Part shown: positions 43,701 through 55,700 of the stretch, piece after piece | Layout: each line of letters starts with the position of its first letter | How positions within the stretch are numbered: the stretch's first letter is position 1 | DNA from: Trochalopteron elliotii | Taxonomy: Eukaryota; Chordata; Aves; Passeriformes; Leiothrichidae | Length of the DNA stretch: 64,000 bases | Direction: 5' to 3' | NCBI GenBank assembly: GCA_024734555.1 | Contig: JANPWX010000215.1 | Span: 4,465,049-4,529,048, forward strand | The notes under the pieces: generated by a model | Told to the model about the DNA's origin: nothing | Database searches by the model: none | The model's input: the letters and a program-made list of their open reading frames with translations, nothing else | Position numbers and translations under genes: made by a program

Positions 43701-46700
43701 CAGAATTTATTGTTTGGCTGTTGGATTAGTTGTTTGTTTTTTAGGCTTTTTAAATTTGTCTGTGTAAAAAAGTTTAGATAATTTTAGATGAATAAAGGAA
43801 GAAATAGCCGTTTTCAAATTTATTTGAATTTTATGGACACATTTAGCCAACAGTGAGAATTACTATTTTTTGCACTTTAAATAAGCACTGTTATTCATAG
43901 CACAGCACCATTAAAATACTAATTATACTTTAAATTGGAAGACTTTAATTTTGAATGTAAATGACAATGTTTCTTAGACTGATCAGTCTAAGAATGTGTT
44001 AGTTACAGTGTTACTTTGGGAATAGTGCCTTCATTGTCGCATAGACCAGTACTTCTCTTGGAGATAAAAGGGGAAGCAAAATAAAAGATTAAGTAGATGA
44101 GCCTTTAAGATCAAGTAATATGCATGTTAGAGCAGAGTTGTCACATGTTACTGGCTGATGCTTAAGTGAGCTGCTATATTGAGGAACAACTAAGGAGAAA
44201 CACGTTGTATGTGTCTCAGAGCAAAGATGTGTAGGTGCAGGTAGTTATGTGTAATACAGGAAGCATGTGCCTGCATCATATTAAACACGTAAAATCTTCT
44301 GTTACTGTGACTTGATTATAGGGGGTTTATTAATCCATAAAAAGTTCATTTCCTTAATAAACCTTAAATTGACTTAATTTTAAAAAATGTAGAGTATGGA
44401 CATGCCATGATTTGATAGAGAAAAGTTACTGTGTTTGTAACACACCTCAGTATATTCAATTTTTCATTTAGCAGTCAATGTTATTATATCATCTGTAGAT
44501 TAATCTCTACTAGTTAAGCTACTGCACAGCTAGTTAATAGTAGTGTTCAGCACAGCAAAGAGTACAGTTCTCAGAAACCAGATGTTCATCCTGTTTGCTT
44601 TAGAGTGAAATTGCATTCTATGGACCTTAAGCAAATGCATATGAATTTGGAGAAGGTTGTTTGAAAAGTATGACACCAGGTTGGATTGGCCTCAGATTTG
44701 ACTGAAGGACAGGAAGTGCCAAGTAGGATTACAAACAATTCTTTGTTTTGTATCTTGTGTTTCTAGCTTGCTAAAAACTGCTAATTGTGCCTCGCTCCTG
44801 AAAGCATTCAGGACCTAGGTGGATGTGGCTTTGAGCAACCTGGTCTAGTGAAAGGTGTCCCTGTCCGTGGCAGGGAGGTTGGAATTAGGTGATCTCCAAG
44901 ATCCGTTCTATCCCAAACCATTCTATGATTCAATGATGACTTTTGAGCCTCAAGTAGCATAAAATGTTTGGATGTTGAGGATTTTTAGACTGAATTCAGA
45001 TTTATAGCAAAGGATAATGCTGTGACCATAAGGATCCCCTCCATTTTTGCAAATATAATCCATTTCCGTTTTAATACATATAGCTAGCATTATGTCGATA
45101 TTTATAGATATAATTGTGCTCAGCCACAGATTCCATTGTGAGTCTGGGAACTGATTCTGCTTCAGTTAGCCTGGACTGGTTATTTCTCACTCAATACTCT
45201 GGTATGCTGCTAGACCACTAGTTTCCTCTGCTGTTACTGTGCTTCCCAGATATGCTTTGTCTTGTTCCCAGAGAAGTTTGCAAAATTCTGATTTTTCAGG
45301 CCCAAATATCTGCTTTGGGGCATTAAGTCTGGATTGTCTTTTGAACTTTGCATGTTGCACAACCATATGGTCTTGAGTTTAAAGACAAGCACTTAATGCA
45401 CTGCATGTTCTGCACGTTGCTCCCTGGTATTGATGAGATCCAGTGTGGGCTTCATGAGGGATATGGGTTCTAACCCCTGTAGTGTTAACTCGTAGTTTTG
45501 CTCCAGGGATTTTAGATGTTTTGTAAGATTCTCTGCCTTCTTACAGTGAGTCACTTCAAGATCCTTGCAGTAAAACCTTCCCACCTTCTGTCTGCCTGGA
45601 AAAGTACAGCAGTGTTGCTTTCACAAGTGTAGGAGGCTCAGTTTTGAAGCCCATTGCTTCCTGTTTTGAGTTCTGTTCCCCTCCTGTCAGGAGCCACTTC
45701 TTTCACCACAGCTTAGCTCACTCTTGGGAAGTGTGCATTTTACTATGGAACTTGACAAACTGCACAGGATCCAGCTGGACTTGCTGAACCTTCAAATTTC
45801 AGCTCTGTATTTACCAAAAGAACAGCACTGAGTTTCTCCTGTGGAAGAAATGCTGAAGGACACGCCTACCAGTGCCAAGGATCCTGGCAGAAACTCTGGC
45901 ACTGCTTATTGGGTACTAGATCTGCACCTGGTCAGAGTTGGCATTTTTGAAATATTTAGGATTTGCAAGGTGTTTCTTTGATGCTCTTTCTGCATAGTCA
46001 TTGCTTCTTCAGAGAGCTTCTTAGAGAAGCACCATCTCAGAAGTGTTGAAAATTCTCAGCATCAATTAAGCAATTTATAATAAAAAGTCTGCAGCAGTAG
46101 CAAGTAAGGAAGTTTTGCTTTTTCTGTTGAGAACCATCCATATGATGAGTGTGGGAATTGCTTTTTTTCTAATTTCAAAGTTATATGGTAACTGTCTTGA
46201 AGTAAAACTACCTGAGTTTGTCTGCCTGTGGGATCTTCTCATAATGATGACTGGCCAATACAGTTCTTCAGATGGCTGTAATTTCAGACTATCCCTTTTC
46301 ATCACACTACCAGCTAGGACAGAAAAAGGTTTCTTTTTCTCCATATCTTGAAGTTTATTCAGCAAAAATTGACTTTGCATAGCAGTTCTTTAGAAAAAAA
46401 AGGTATCTCCTGATTTTTATCTGGAAAGCTGGATAACTCAGCATACTTACGGGATTTAGATGGCCTTAGGTTGCAAGGCCTATTGGTAAGACATCAGCAA
46501 TCTCATTTGGCTCCAATTCAGTTGCTTGAATTCATAGGAGATTAAATTTAACTGGCTTTTAGTAATGATTTGTTTACCTTTGGGTTTGTTTTGCCAGTGT
46601 ACTAACCTCTGAGCCTATCTGTAAGTTTTTCCAGCTGTTCATGAGACAAAATTATATTTCAGAAAATATAATGTGTTATTAAGTGACATGCTCTCCCTGA

Positions 46701-49700
46701 CCTCGTCTCCATGTCTGGAAGATCAATATGGGTTCTTAAAATCTGTATTATTATTATTTTGTCCATACTTGATAATCGGTTCTCTAAGAGTACATGGACT
46801 ATTTTTAAAATTAAAGATTTTTTTATCATAAAGCGTCTTTTTAAGCTGGATTTTTCTTAATTTTCTGCATGTATGAATAGGGAATAGAATAGGGAATGAC
46901 TGGTTTTTTAATATATATTGCAGACAAGATTGCTTTGCTAAATTTGCTGTGAGTAGTCATGCTCTGGTATCTCTGTATATCTAGTCTCATGTAAAACATG
47001 TATTCTGTCAGAAGTTTATTGATTTACCTTCTGGTTTTACTTTATATTCCAAATGTTTGAGTCTGTTTTGTAAATACCACTTAGCAAATGCTTGTCCTGA
47101 TGAGGTGGAATCATGCTGTCATCCTAGTTATCAGTCGTGGCTTTGAGTGTTTTTTAAAACAAACAACCCCCAAAACACAAGTACTCCAGGTATACCTGGA
47201 GAGATAAAATTGGTGTTTTGATCAGCAGAGCCCAGAAATATTTTCACTATTTATTAGGGTGATTTTGCCTTCATTGGAGAAAAATTCTGATTTTTTTGTG
47301 GTGGTTTCCTAAAGTTGCTGATTTTTATTTGTTGCTACTCCTTTCACCTGGCTGTATGGAAAGTAAGTTTCACAGTTCGATACCATTACTGAGTTTTTGA
47401 ATACTCAGTTCCTGTAGTTGCTGTGCCTTTTTGCAGATCCTGCCATTGTAGGAACATGGGCATGTTCTCTGCTGAGAACTCTGCTCTTTGCAACTGGTCG
47501 AGAATCTGGGCTGTTGACAAACATAATGAATAAATTAAAAACCCTAACAAACAAAAGTTCCAAAGGAAAAAAAAAACCCACTTTAAAATAAATTACATTT
47601 AGTTTTCAAATACCGTAGCCTGTAAAACATAATCCCATCAGGAAAATTGATGCTTAGCCTCAGTGTTACAATCATTACAGGTTCTGAGGATGTTCCCAGT
47701 TTATATTGTTCTTGCTCAGGTCATGACCTAATGCTTTGTTTATGAGACGGAAGATCGTTTGTTATAGATAGCCTTCACTAGGTGTTCTTCTAAAAATAAT
47801 CCTTATAAATAATCTTTTCCTGCAGGAGATAATGGCTTTTCACAGCCAGCAACCTATTATAACCCAGACCAACTTCCTCCAGAGAATTCTTCCTTTATGG
47901 AAAGGAATTTCATTTGCAGGTTACGCTGTCTCCTGGATAATTCATCTGGATTCCTGGTGAGTATGGAGTTACATAAAAACTTCCACATACGCTTAAAAGT
48001 TGGAAATCTGCATTATCCTAAAAAGAGGTGCAGCAACTTACTTTATTTGTTAAGTCTCCAAAGATATCTGAGCTGTTTGAACCACAATGTTTCAGTTAGT
48101 GACACTGAATGTCTCCCCTTTAAGATGTTGTCACAACCAGGTGCAAGTTCTCTTATTTCTCATAGCCCAGTTTCCTCAGTGAAATTCAAATAAGCAACTG
48201 GTTTTGTAAAGTGCTGTGTCATTTGTAGATCAAAGAGCATTACAAGAGTATTTTCTTGTATCAAGCTGAGTATCTTGAGATGCAATAAGTTATAGTAATT
48301 AAGAGGACCATAGTTTTTCCTTGTTTGGAAAAGTTTGTGCTTGCTCTTTTTAGTACATTTTTTTGTCAGTCAATTATTTAGGTTTTGAAACAAGTATGGG
48401 TTTATCAATCTCTTTGTGATATCTTACAAAATATGATTCTTTACAACTGCAAAATTTAACATACAAATTTGCAAGAGAAATAATGATATCATTATATGCA
48501 TGTATGTTCATTAGATTATTAGAAGCCCAGTCGATATTTGATACTACATGTTTGGGGTTTTTGTTTTTGTTTTTTTTCAGAATAATCTTACCATTAATTA
48601 ATTTTTCAGTAAGTTTATTAGTAGATATTGAAGTGACACACTCAGGGGTGTAGCAACAGTGTTCTGTACTCGTTAGCTCACTTCTATGTATGTCATCCTA
48701 TAAAGCTTGAATGTGATGGATCTTAAGAAAAATGAAAAATACATGTTTTACATCATAACAGAGCTGTCTTGCTTTTAAATATCTGCAGTTTATAGCAATT
48801 ACTTTTTTCCTCATCCTAAGGCTATGAATTTTCAAGGACGACTGAAATTTCTCCATGGACAAAACAAGAAAGGGAAGGATGGGGCTACTTTGTCTCCTCA
48901 GCTTGCACTGTTTGCAGTAGCTACACCCCTGCAGCCACCATCTATCCTTGAGATACGAACCAAAAACTTCATCTTCAGAACTAAACACAAACTGGATTTC
49001 ACACCTACCGGCTGTGATGCAAAGTAGGTGAACCATCCTGTGTAATTGTCTAATAATTTGCTGATGAAATAGGTTTCAAGTATGTATTTGAAATATAAAG
49101 CAGACTGCTCTTTTGGTATATAAACTCTTTCAGTGATGGTTGTTTAGAAGCTGTTAAGGTTTTTCTCTCCAGCCCTGCTATCAAGTAGAGAAATGGGTTT
49201 GCCATAGTCTATTCCCTTGAAATGGCATACTGCTGTCTGACTTTCAATTGTTAGAAAAACAAAGCAAAAACCCACAAAACCAACGTAAAATAGAAAAAAA
49301 ACCAAAAACCAGCATATTAATGAATTACGGAAGAAGAAAAGTTCATGTTAAATCTGGTTTGAAATTTGGTTTTAGAACTGATAGAACAAGTTTTTTATTT
49401 CATTCCACATGTCTTCTTCAGTTCAAATTGGTGTAAAATACAATGGAATTTCTTCTTCTTCAAAATAAATTGAATACTTTTTTATACTATAACTTTTGCC
49501 CATTTCAAAACCATTCTTTTTCCTATGTAAAATTTGGAAACACTACTGCAATACTAGATCAAAATAATGTTACTATGCATCAAAATGGCAAGAAGCCCAT
49601 TAGGATGCTTTTTTATCAAAATAAAAGCCTCTGGCCTCCTTCCTTCTCCTCTCCCTCCTATTTTTGACTGATAATGCTTTCATATTCAATGGAGTCTTTC

Positions 49701-52700
49701 ATATGAGTTTCCATGCCTGCTTACAGGATAGAATTAAAATACTTGGTATTTTGTCTACTGAGAGACCAGAATGATTTATTTCTCTAAGCTGATACAAGTA
49801 AAAGTTAACAAAATGTTAACGCAGGTGTTTATTTCCTCTGTTTGATATTTTTTCCCACTTGAATCTTTCAGTTTTTGTCATATTTTACGGTTTATGTATA
49901 TTGTTCCTCATCCCTGCTTTCCCCCTTTTTTACCTTTTGTCTTTTGAATTTCCATTTCTTTGTTTCAAATCTTGTTTGAAACAAAGGTCTCTTTCACTGT
50001 CTTTTTATCATTTATCGCACAGAGATCACATGAATTCTGTTAAGTGTTTCATCTCCCCAGCCTTTAGTAAAGTACTTTAATTTTAGCTTCCAGGGTCAAA
50101 CATGACTCTTGCTAGTGGTCCTCTGAGTCATATTTTGTTTAAATGCAAACACAGGGGTCCCAAACCACTCAATAGCAAAAGGGATGTAGTTTTGAGGTAC
50201 GTCTGGGTTTGAACTTTAAGATACTAAAAATTCTAATTTAGGCAAGAAGTTTTAGATAACTGAAGTTAAACCCCTACTTAATTCTACACACATGCACCTA
50301 TAGGTAAATGATAAGAAACAGGGCTAAGAAAAAAAAGAGTTTCTTTGGAACTAATGGGATCTGCCTGCTAGGAGTGAATATGTTCAGTAGTATGGAATTG
50401 AGAGTTTGGCTGTAGGCATTCACTTCTTTTTTATGATCTAATGGTTTTGTGAACCCAGTCCTGGTCACTGAAGGCAACCTGGCAGACTAGTTAAAATTTT
50501 ATGATTTGTTGGCTCTGTTTTTTATTAGAGCTGTTCTGCTTCCGCATGCAATTGATATAGCAACAAACTTGCATCAGAAATGTTCTAGCCATAATTAACT
50601 TGCTTGACATTCATTTTGTGAGTTGGTTCATCAGTAGCATTGCAATTTTTTGATTTTACCTTACAGAGGAAAGATTGTCCTGGGATACACCGAAGCAGAG
50701 CTGTGTATGAGAGGAACAGGATACCAGTTTATTCATGCAGCTGATATGCTTTATTGTGCTGAAAATCACATCCGAAGTAAGTTCCATTCCCTAAGAAAGG
50801 CTGAAAAATCAAAGCATGGAATATTTTTTCAGTATAAATGCAATATGAATTACAGAAAAAAAAAGATGCTAACAAAAAGAACACAGTTCATTTCATATGT
50901 TCTATCTGTCCTTCTGAAAACTTACACTGGTAGAAGAAATGTTTAATATTCCTATTTAGACCCTTTTAGGATAAATATTCCAGTCTCTGGCACATCTTGG
51001 TCTTCTCACTTCCTTCTCTGCTCAACCCAACTTCTGCTATTTTAACAACTTTCTTTGGGCAAGGAGGCTGCCAAAGATAGCTTTCCTGTTAACAAGATAA
51101 ATAAAGCATTTTCTTTTGATATTGGTGTAAGACTTTTACCAGACATTAATTTCTGATTTAACATGCTAGCATCCAAACATTTCTGGGTTTGATTCTTGGC
51201 AGCTTGAGTTGGTTTTAAGTAACTGTTATGGAGAGAAGTATAGTGTTAAGGAAATAAACATCAGCTATCTGATGTATAACTATTTAGGGGACTCTGTTTT
51301 TTACTTTTGTTGTTAGTTATAACATACTTATCTTCGGGGCTTACAGAATCATCTTCAGAATATTATGGTACTTATTTTCTACTGAATTGTCTTGAAAAGT
51401 TCATTTTTTTTTCTTTTATTCCCTCATAATCAATTAGATAATGCCCCTCAGCAGGTTGTTCTCAACCAATTTAAGCACATTTTCTGTTTCAGGTGCAGCT
51501 CAGTCACTGTTGCTTATCAGTGGTTTTGTTTCTTTCATAAAGAAAAAAAGATAGTTCCAGAGTAGAAGGGGATGAAATTGGAGTAGTTCTAAACTTTGTG
51601 TTAAAACTGGTTTTGCTACATTTTTGATGCTAAGATTAAAATAAAGAGAAGTTTTGTAGCAAAGATTTTTGTTTAGATTCTTAGACTTTCCTAATAGATT
51701 TTATTTAATTTTTCTGTCTAGAAATGCGGGGGTTTTGAGCAATTGTATTACTTCCACCCCTTCCCTCTGTGAATCACATACTTAAGAATTATCTTTAAAA
51801 TCCACATTCATCACAATTTTCACTTAGAACAACAAAACCAGCCAAAATAAACTAAAGCTCCCCACACAAAGACCAAGATGACTTCATCACAACACAGAAC
51901 AAAATTGGACAATTTGCACAATGTCCACCTCCTGTCCCTTCACCACAATTACAACAAAACTTCCCTATGCTAATTCTACTTTCCAACGTTGTCCAGCACT
52001 CATTTTGCCTGTTACCTCTCCCAGTTACTATCCTTTTCTGAAAATCCTTGTGATCCTGGGTTTCAGCACCAGAACGACTGTAGTGGGATTACCCTGGCTG
52101 CACTCCATGTCTCTCTCTCTATCTCTCTCTCTGCCCTCCACAACTGGACAAGGGAGAGACAAAATAATGAAGGGTTAATGGGTTGAGATAAGGAGAGATC
52201 ATTCACCAAATACTGTCACAGGCAAAACAGACTTCATCTGGGCATATTAATTGAATTGATTACTAACAAAACCAGAGCAGGATAATGAGAAGTAAAATAA
52301 GGCCTTAAAAACACCTTCCACCAGGAAACCTGCTCCAGCATGGGCTTGTCTCTCCATGAGTCTGCAAGTGTCTGCTGGGAGCCTGTTCCACTATTATATC
52401 TGCACAATAACTTTTTTTTTTTTTCTTAAATGTTATCTCAGAGGTATTATCACAATTTCTAATTGTCCCAGTCTTGCCCAGCAGCATGTCCACCTTGGAC
52501 CTGCCAGGGATTTGCTCTGCTGGAAATGGAGGAAGCTTCTAGCAGCTTCTCACAGAAGCCACCCCTGTAGCCCTCTCCTCCACTACCAAAACTTGTCCAC
52601 ACAAACCCAATACAGAAATATATCGTGAAAATTGAGTATGTTTATTAAGCATTGCTAGTGGTAGTTGGAATGAAACATAAGGTTTTTAAGTACCTTTGCA

Positions 52701-55700
52701 TAAACCAGTCAAAATGTGAAAGAACTGGATTCAGAACTAATGTGTTTTCTAATTGTTAAAGTAATAGTTGCTTTTTGAAGGTAAGCGAAACTTAGGCTTT
52801 TGTCATTTACATGTTCTAGTATTTGTTAATTTCTGTTATTGAAGAAATAATGGACAAAGCCCTGTATAGAATGCTTCCAATATGTAGCAGATATCTTGCT
52901 GTTTTGACTTCTATTTTACGATTAAATTAGACATCTTGAAGTGATCAGTCCTCCTGATTCACTGGGGATGCATTAGTGCCACCCCAAATTGGGTGATTGA
53001 GGACATGAGATTTGTAAAATTTCTCTACAGATGGGATTCCTTTCATGACATACAGTTTTCCATGATTTTGTTTGCTGGACAGTAACCAGTATGCTTCCTC
53101 TGTAGTGATGAAGACAGGTGAGAGTGGAATGACTGTATTCAGGCTTCTAACCAAAGAGAATCGATGGGCCTGGGTACAGGCAAATGCACGTCTTGTCTAC
53201 AAAAATGGAAGACCAGATTACATCATTGCCACGCAAAGACCTCTTACGTAAGTCATCATTTCGTAAAGTAGTATGCTTCAAAAACTGAAAACTAGTTTGA
53301 GGCTGGTTATATGCACAAATTAATTTTTGGTTTTAAATTATTACCCTTTGTATTCCAAATACCCAAAATTCCTTCAGTCTGCTTACAGACATGTAAAGAA
53401 TTCTGATATTTCAGAACTTGTGGCATAGTCCTTTTGCATAAAACTTTAGACATATTGATTTCTTGTAAGAACAAGATAAGCAGCAGATGCATGAAGTTAG
53501 TTATTCCATCCACTGTATTCAATCCCAATGAGCAAAAACTGAGAAATCCAACTGCAGTTGTGTAGAAAAAATAACAAATAAGGAACAACAAATAACAAAG
53601 AAATCCAGTCCTGAATTTTAATTCAGAACTAAGTTCTGCGTAGTATAGAATTCAGCCTTCTTAAATAGATTTAATAATTTTTGCTAAGGAGTCTGTAAAA
53701 TGGAGAGAGATACTTCAAGTATTGATTTACTTGCTATTCCAAAGAAAATTTAATGCATGGAGCAAAGCCCACTTATTTTCACCTCAGTCCATAATGCACA
53801 GAAAATGGTGTATGCTATCTAGATTTAATTACAAATGTAATATGTAAATGTGGTATTACAGTCATAAGCTCCTTATTTCATAATCTGTCTCTTGGTTTAA
53901 CTCAGCCAAGTTGAGCTGGAATAGGTAGGAATTTGAAAAATGCCTACAAATAGAATAGTTCATTTTTTTAATGTTAATTCCAGGGGACAAAAAGATTGGA
54001 GTAACTGTTTAATACTGCAGTACCATGCTATATATCTGATTTATTTGCAGAGATGAAGAAGGGGCAGAACACCTACGGAAGCGTAACATGAAGTTGCCCT
54101 TCATGTTTGCCACTGGTGAGGCTGTGTTATATGAGGTATCTTTCCCTATGTCGAGCCTTATGGACCCCTCTCAACCGAAGAGTAAAAGCACAGTGGGAAA
54201 AGGAGCCAAAGCAACTCTACACGATGAGTCTGTGGATCCAAACTCCCTCCTGGGTGTCATGTTAAGGCAAGATGAGTCTGTTTATCTCTGCCCTCCAGCA
54301 TCACATAAACTTTCTTTTGAGCGGAACTTCTTTGCAGACAGTAGGGATGAACTGGGTGGTGTTGTTAGCAGTGGCTGGACAGACAATCTCCTACCTGCTG
54401 GAAATCACAACATTCTCAAACGGGAGCTGATGGAGGACAGTACTGTTCCACTTCCCGAAGACAGTGCAGCACTCTTTCAGGATAACAAAAGCAGTGATTT
54501 GTACAGCATCATGAAAAGTCTGGGTATTGACTTTGAAGATCTAAAATGTATTCAGCAGGATGAGGAGTTTTTTAAAACTGAATTATCTGATGTGGATGAT
54601 ATTGGGGACATCAACATAACTGATGAAATCCTGACTTATGTTCAAGATTCCTTAAATAAATCTGACTTCTTATATTCAGACTGTAACCAGCAGCAGCCCT
54701 TGGTCCAGAATGAAGGTTGCATGGTACAGCAAGACTTAGATCCGCATCAGCTTCATCAGCACCAGAAACAGCTTGTGGAACAGCAACACCAGCAGCAGCA
54801 ACAGCAGCTCTGTCAAAAGATGAAACATATGCAAGTCAATGGGATGTTCACAAACTGGAGTACTGGCATGCATCTTAGCTGCTCACAGCAGCAGCCCCAG
54901 CAATACATGTTCCCTGGAATGCATGCCAGTACATCTGAGTTCTACAAATCAGAAGTTAACACTTCCTCTTATGAGTGTAGGCAAGACTTTGCTCCTTACA
55001 AGCAACCCACAGCGATGATGCCACAGCTTTCTAATTTTGCTCAAATGGATTTTCCTGCAGCAGGTTTTGATGTCTCGAACTATTCTGCTTCTTCCAACTT
55101 CGAGGATTTTCTCAGTTGTTTGCAGCAAGTCCCTGAAAACCTGGAGTGTGGGATAAACTCTGAGTCAGTTATGCTCACTCCTCAAACATGCTATGCAGGC
55201 GCTGTTTCTATGTACCCGTGCACGCAGGAGGCACAGCCCAGCTGCATGGATCAAATGCAATATGATCCTATGATGACAAATCAACAGCAGCAAACATTGG
55301 GGAACAAGGTATGGTGAACAGCATTGCTTGCATTGCTTGCATTTTGAATCGAATTTATATTGTTTTGAGTGACTGCTGGGGGGCAGAGTTTGTCATGGCT
55401 GAATTGCTGAGTGTGAAATGGATGGGTTAGCAGTGTGTGGATGTCTTTGCTTTACTTGTCCATTGGAGTGAAGCGAGTTGAATTTGGCCAAGTTTATATG
55501 TATCTGTACCTGCAGTCTGATAGCTCTCTCGGGTAGTATTAATCAAGAGTGAGTGAACTAGTCTGTGGTACTATACCAGTAATTTTCCTGATAGGAGCAG
55601 AAGAAAAGTAGGTTGGTCCAAGTCTTGGAATTTGCTAATTGTGTAATTTGTAATTGCAATTGCAAATTGTGTAAGGAGAGGCAAATTAACCCCATTTTGT

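Larger units (their letters stand above)
43694..47825 (+). other. AHR: AHR intron 5
   Basis: This 4.1 kb intron runs from GTGAAA to TTTTCCTGCAG. It contains a 24-bp perfect palindrome (43971-43994) and a CR1 3' fragment (44801-44938). Between about 45380 and 45920 the base composition is less AT-rich than the surroundings, which could mean an old unrecognised insertion. No gene was identified. Confidence 0.9.
50777..53105 (+). other. AHR: AHR intron 8
   Basis: This 2.33 kb intron lies between the two exons that carry the sensitivity residues of PAS-B, from GTAAGT to TTCCTCTGTAG. It contains an LTR-like repeat at about 52079-52620 with a CT simple repeat inside. Confidence 0.9.

Noticed and set aside
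45393..45584. Minus-strand frame with a protein-like look in intron 5
   Set aside because: Only 63 codons, no recognised domain or flanking element; kept only as a note on base composition.
48698..49036. 112-codon minus-strand frame
   Set aside because: It is the antisense shadow of AHR exon 7.
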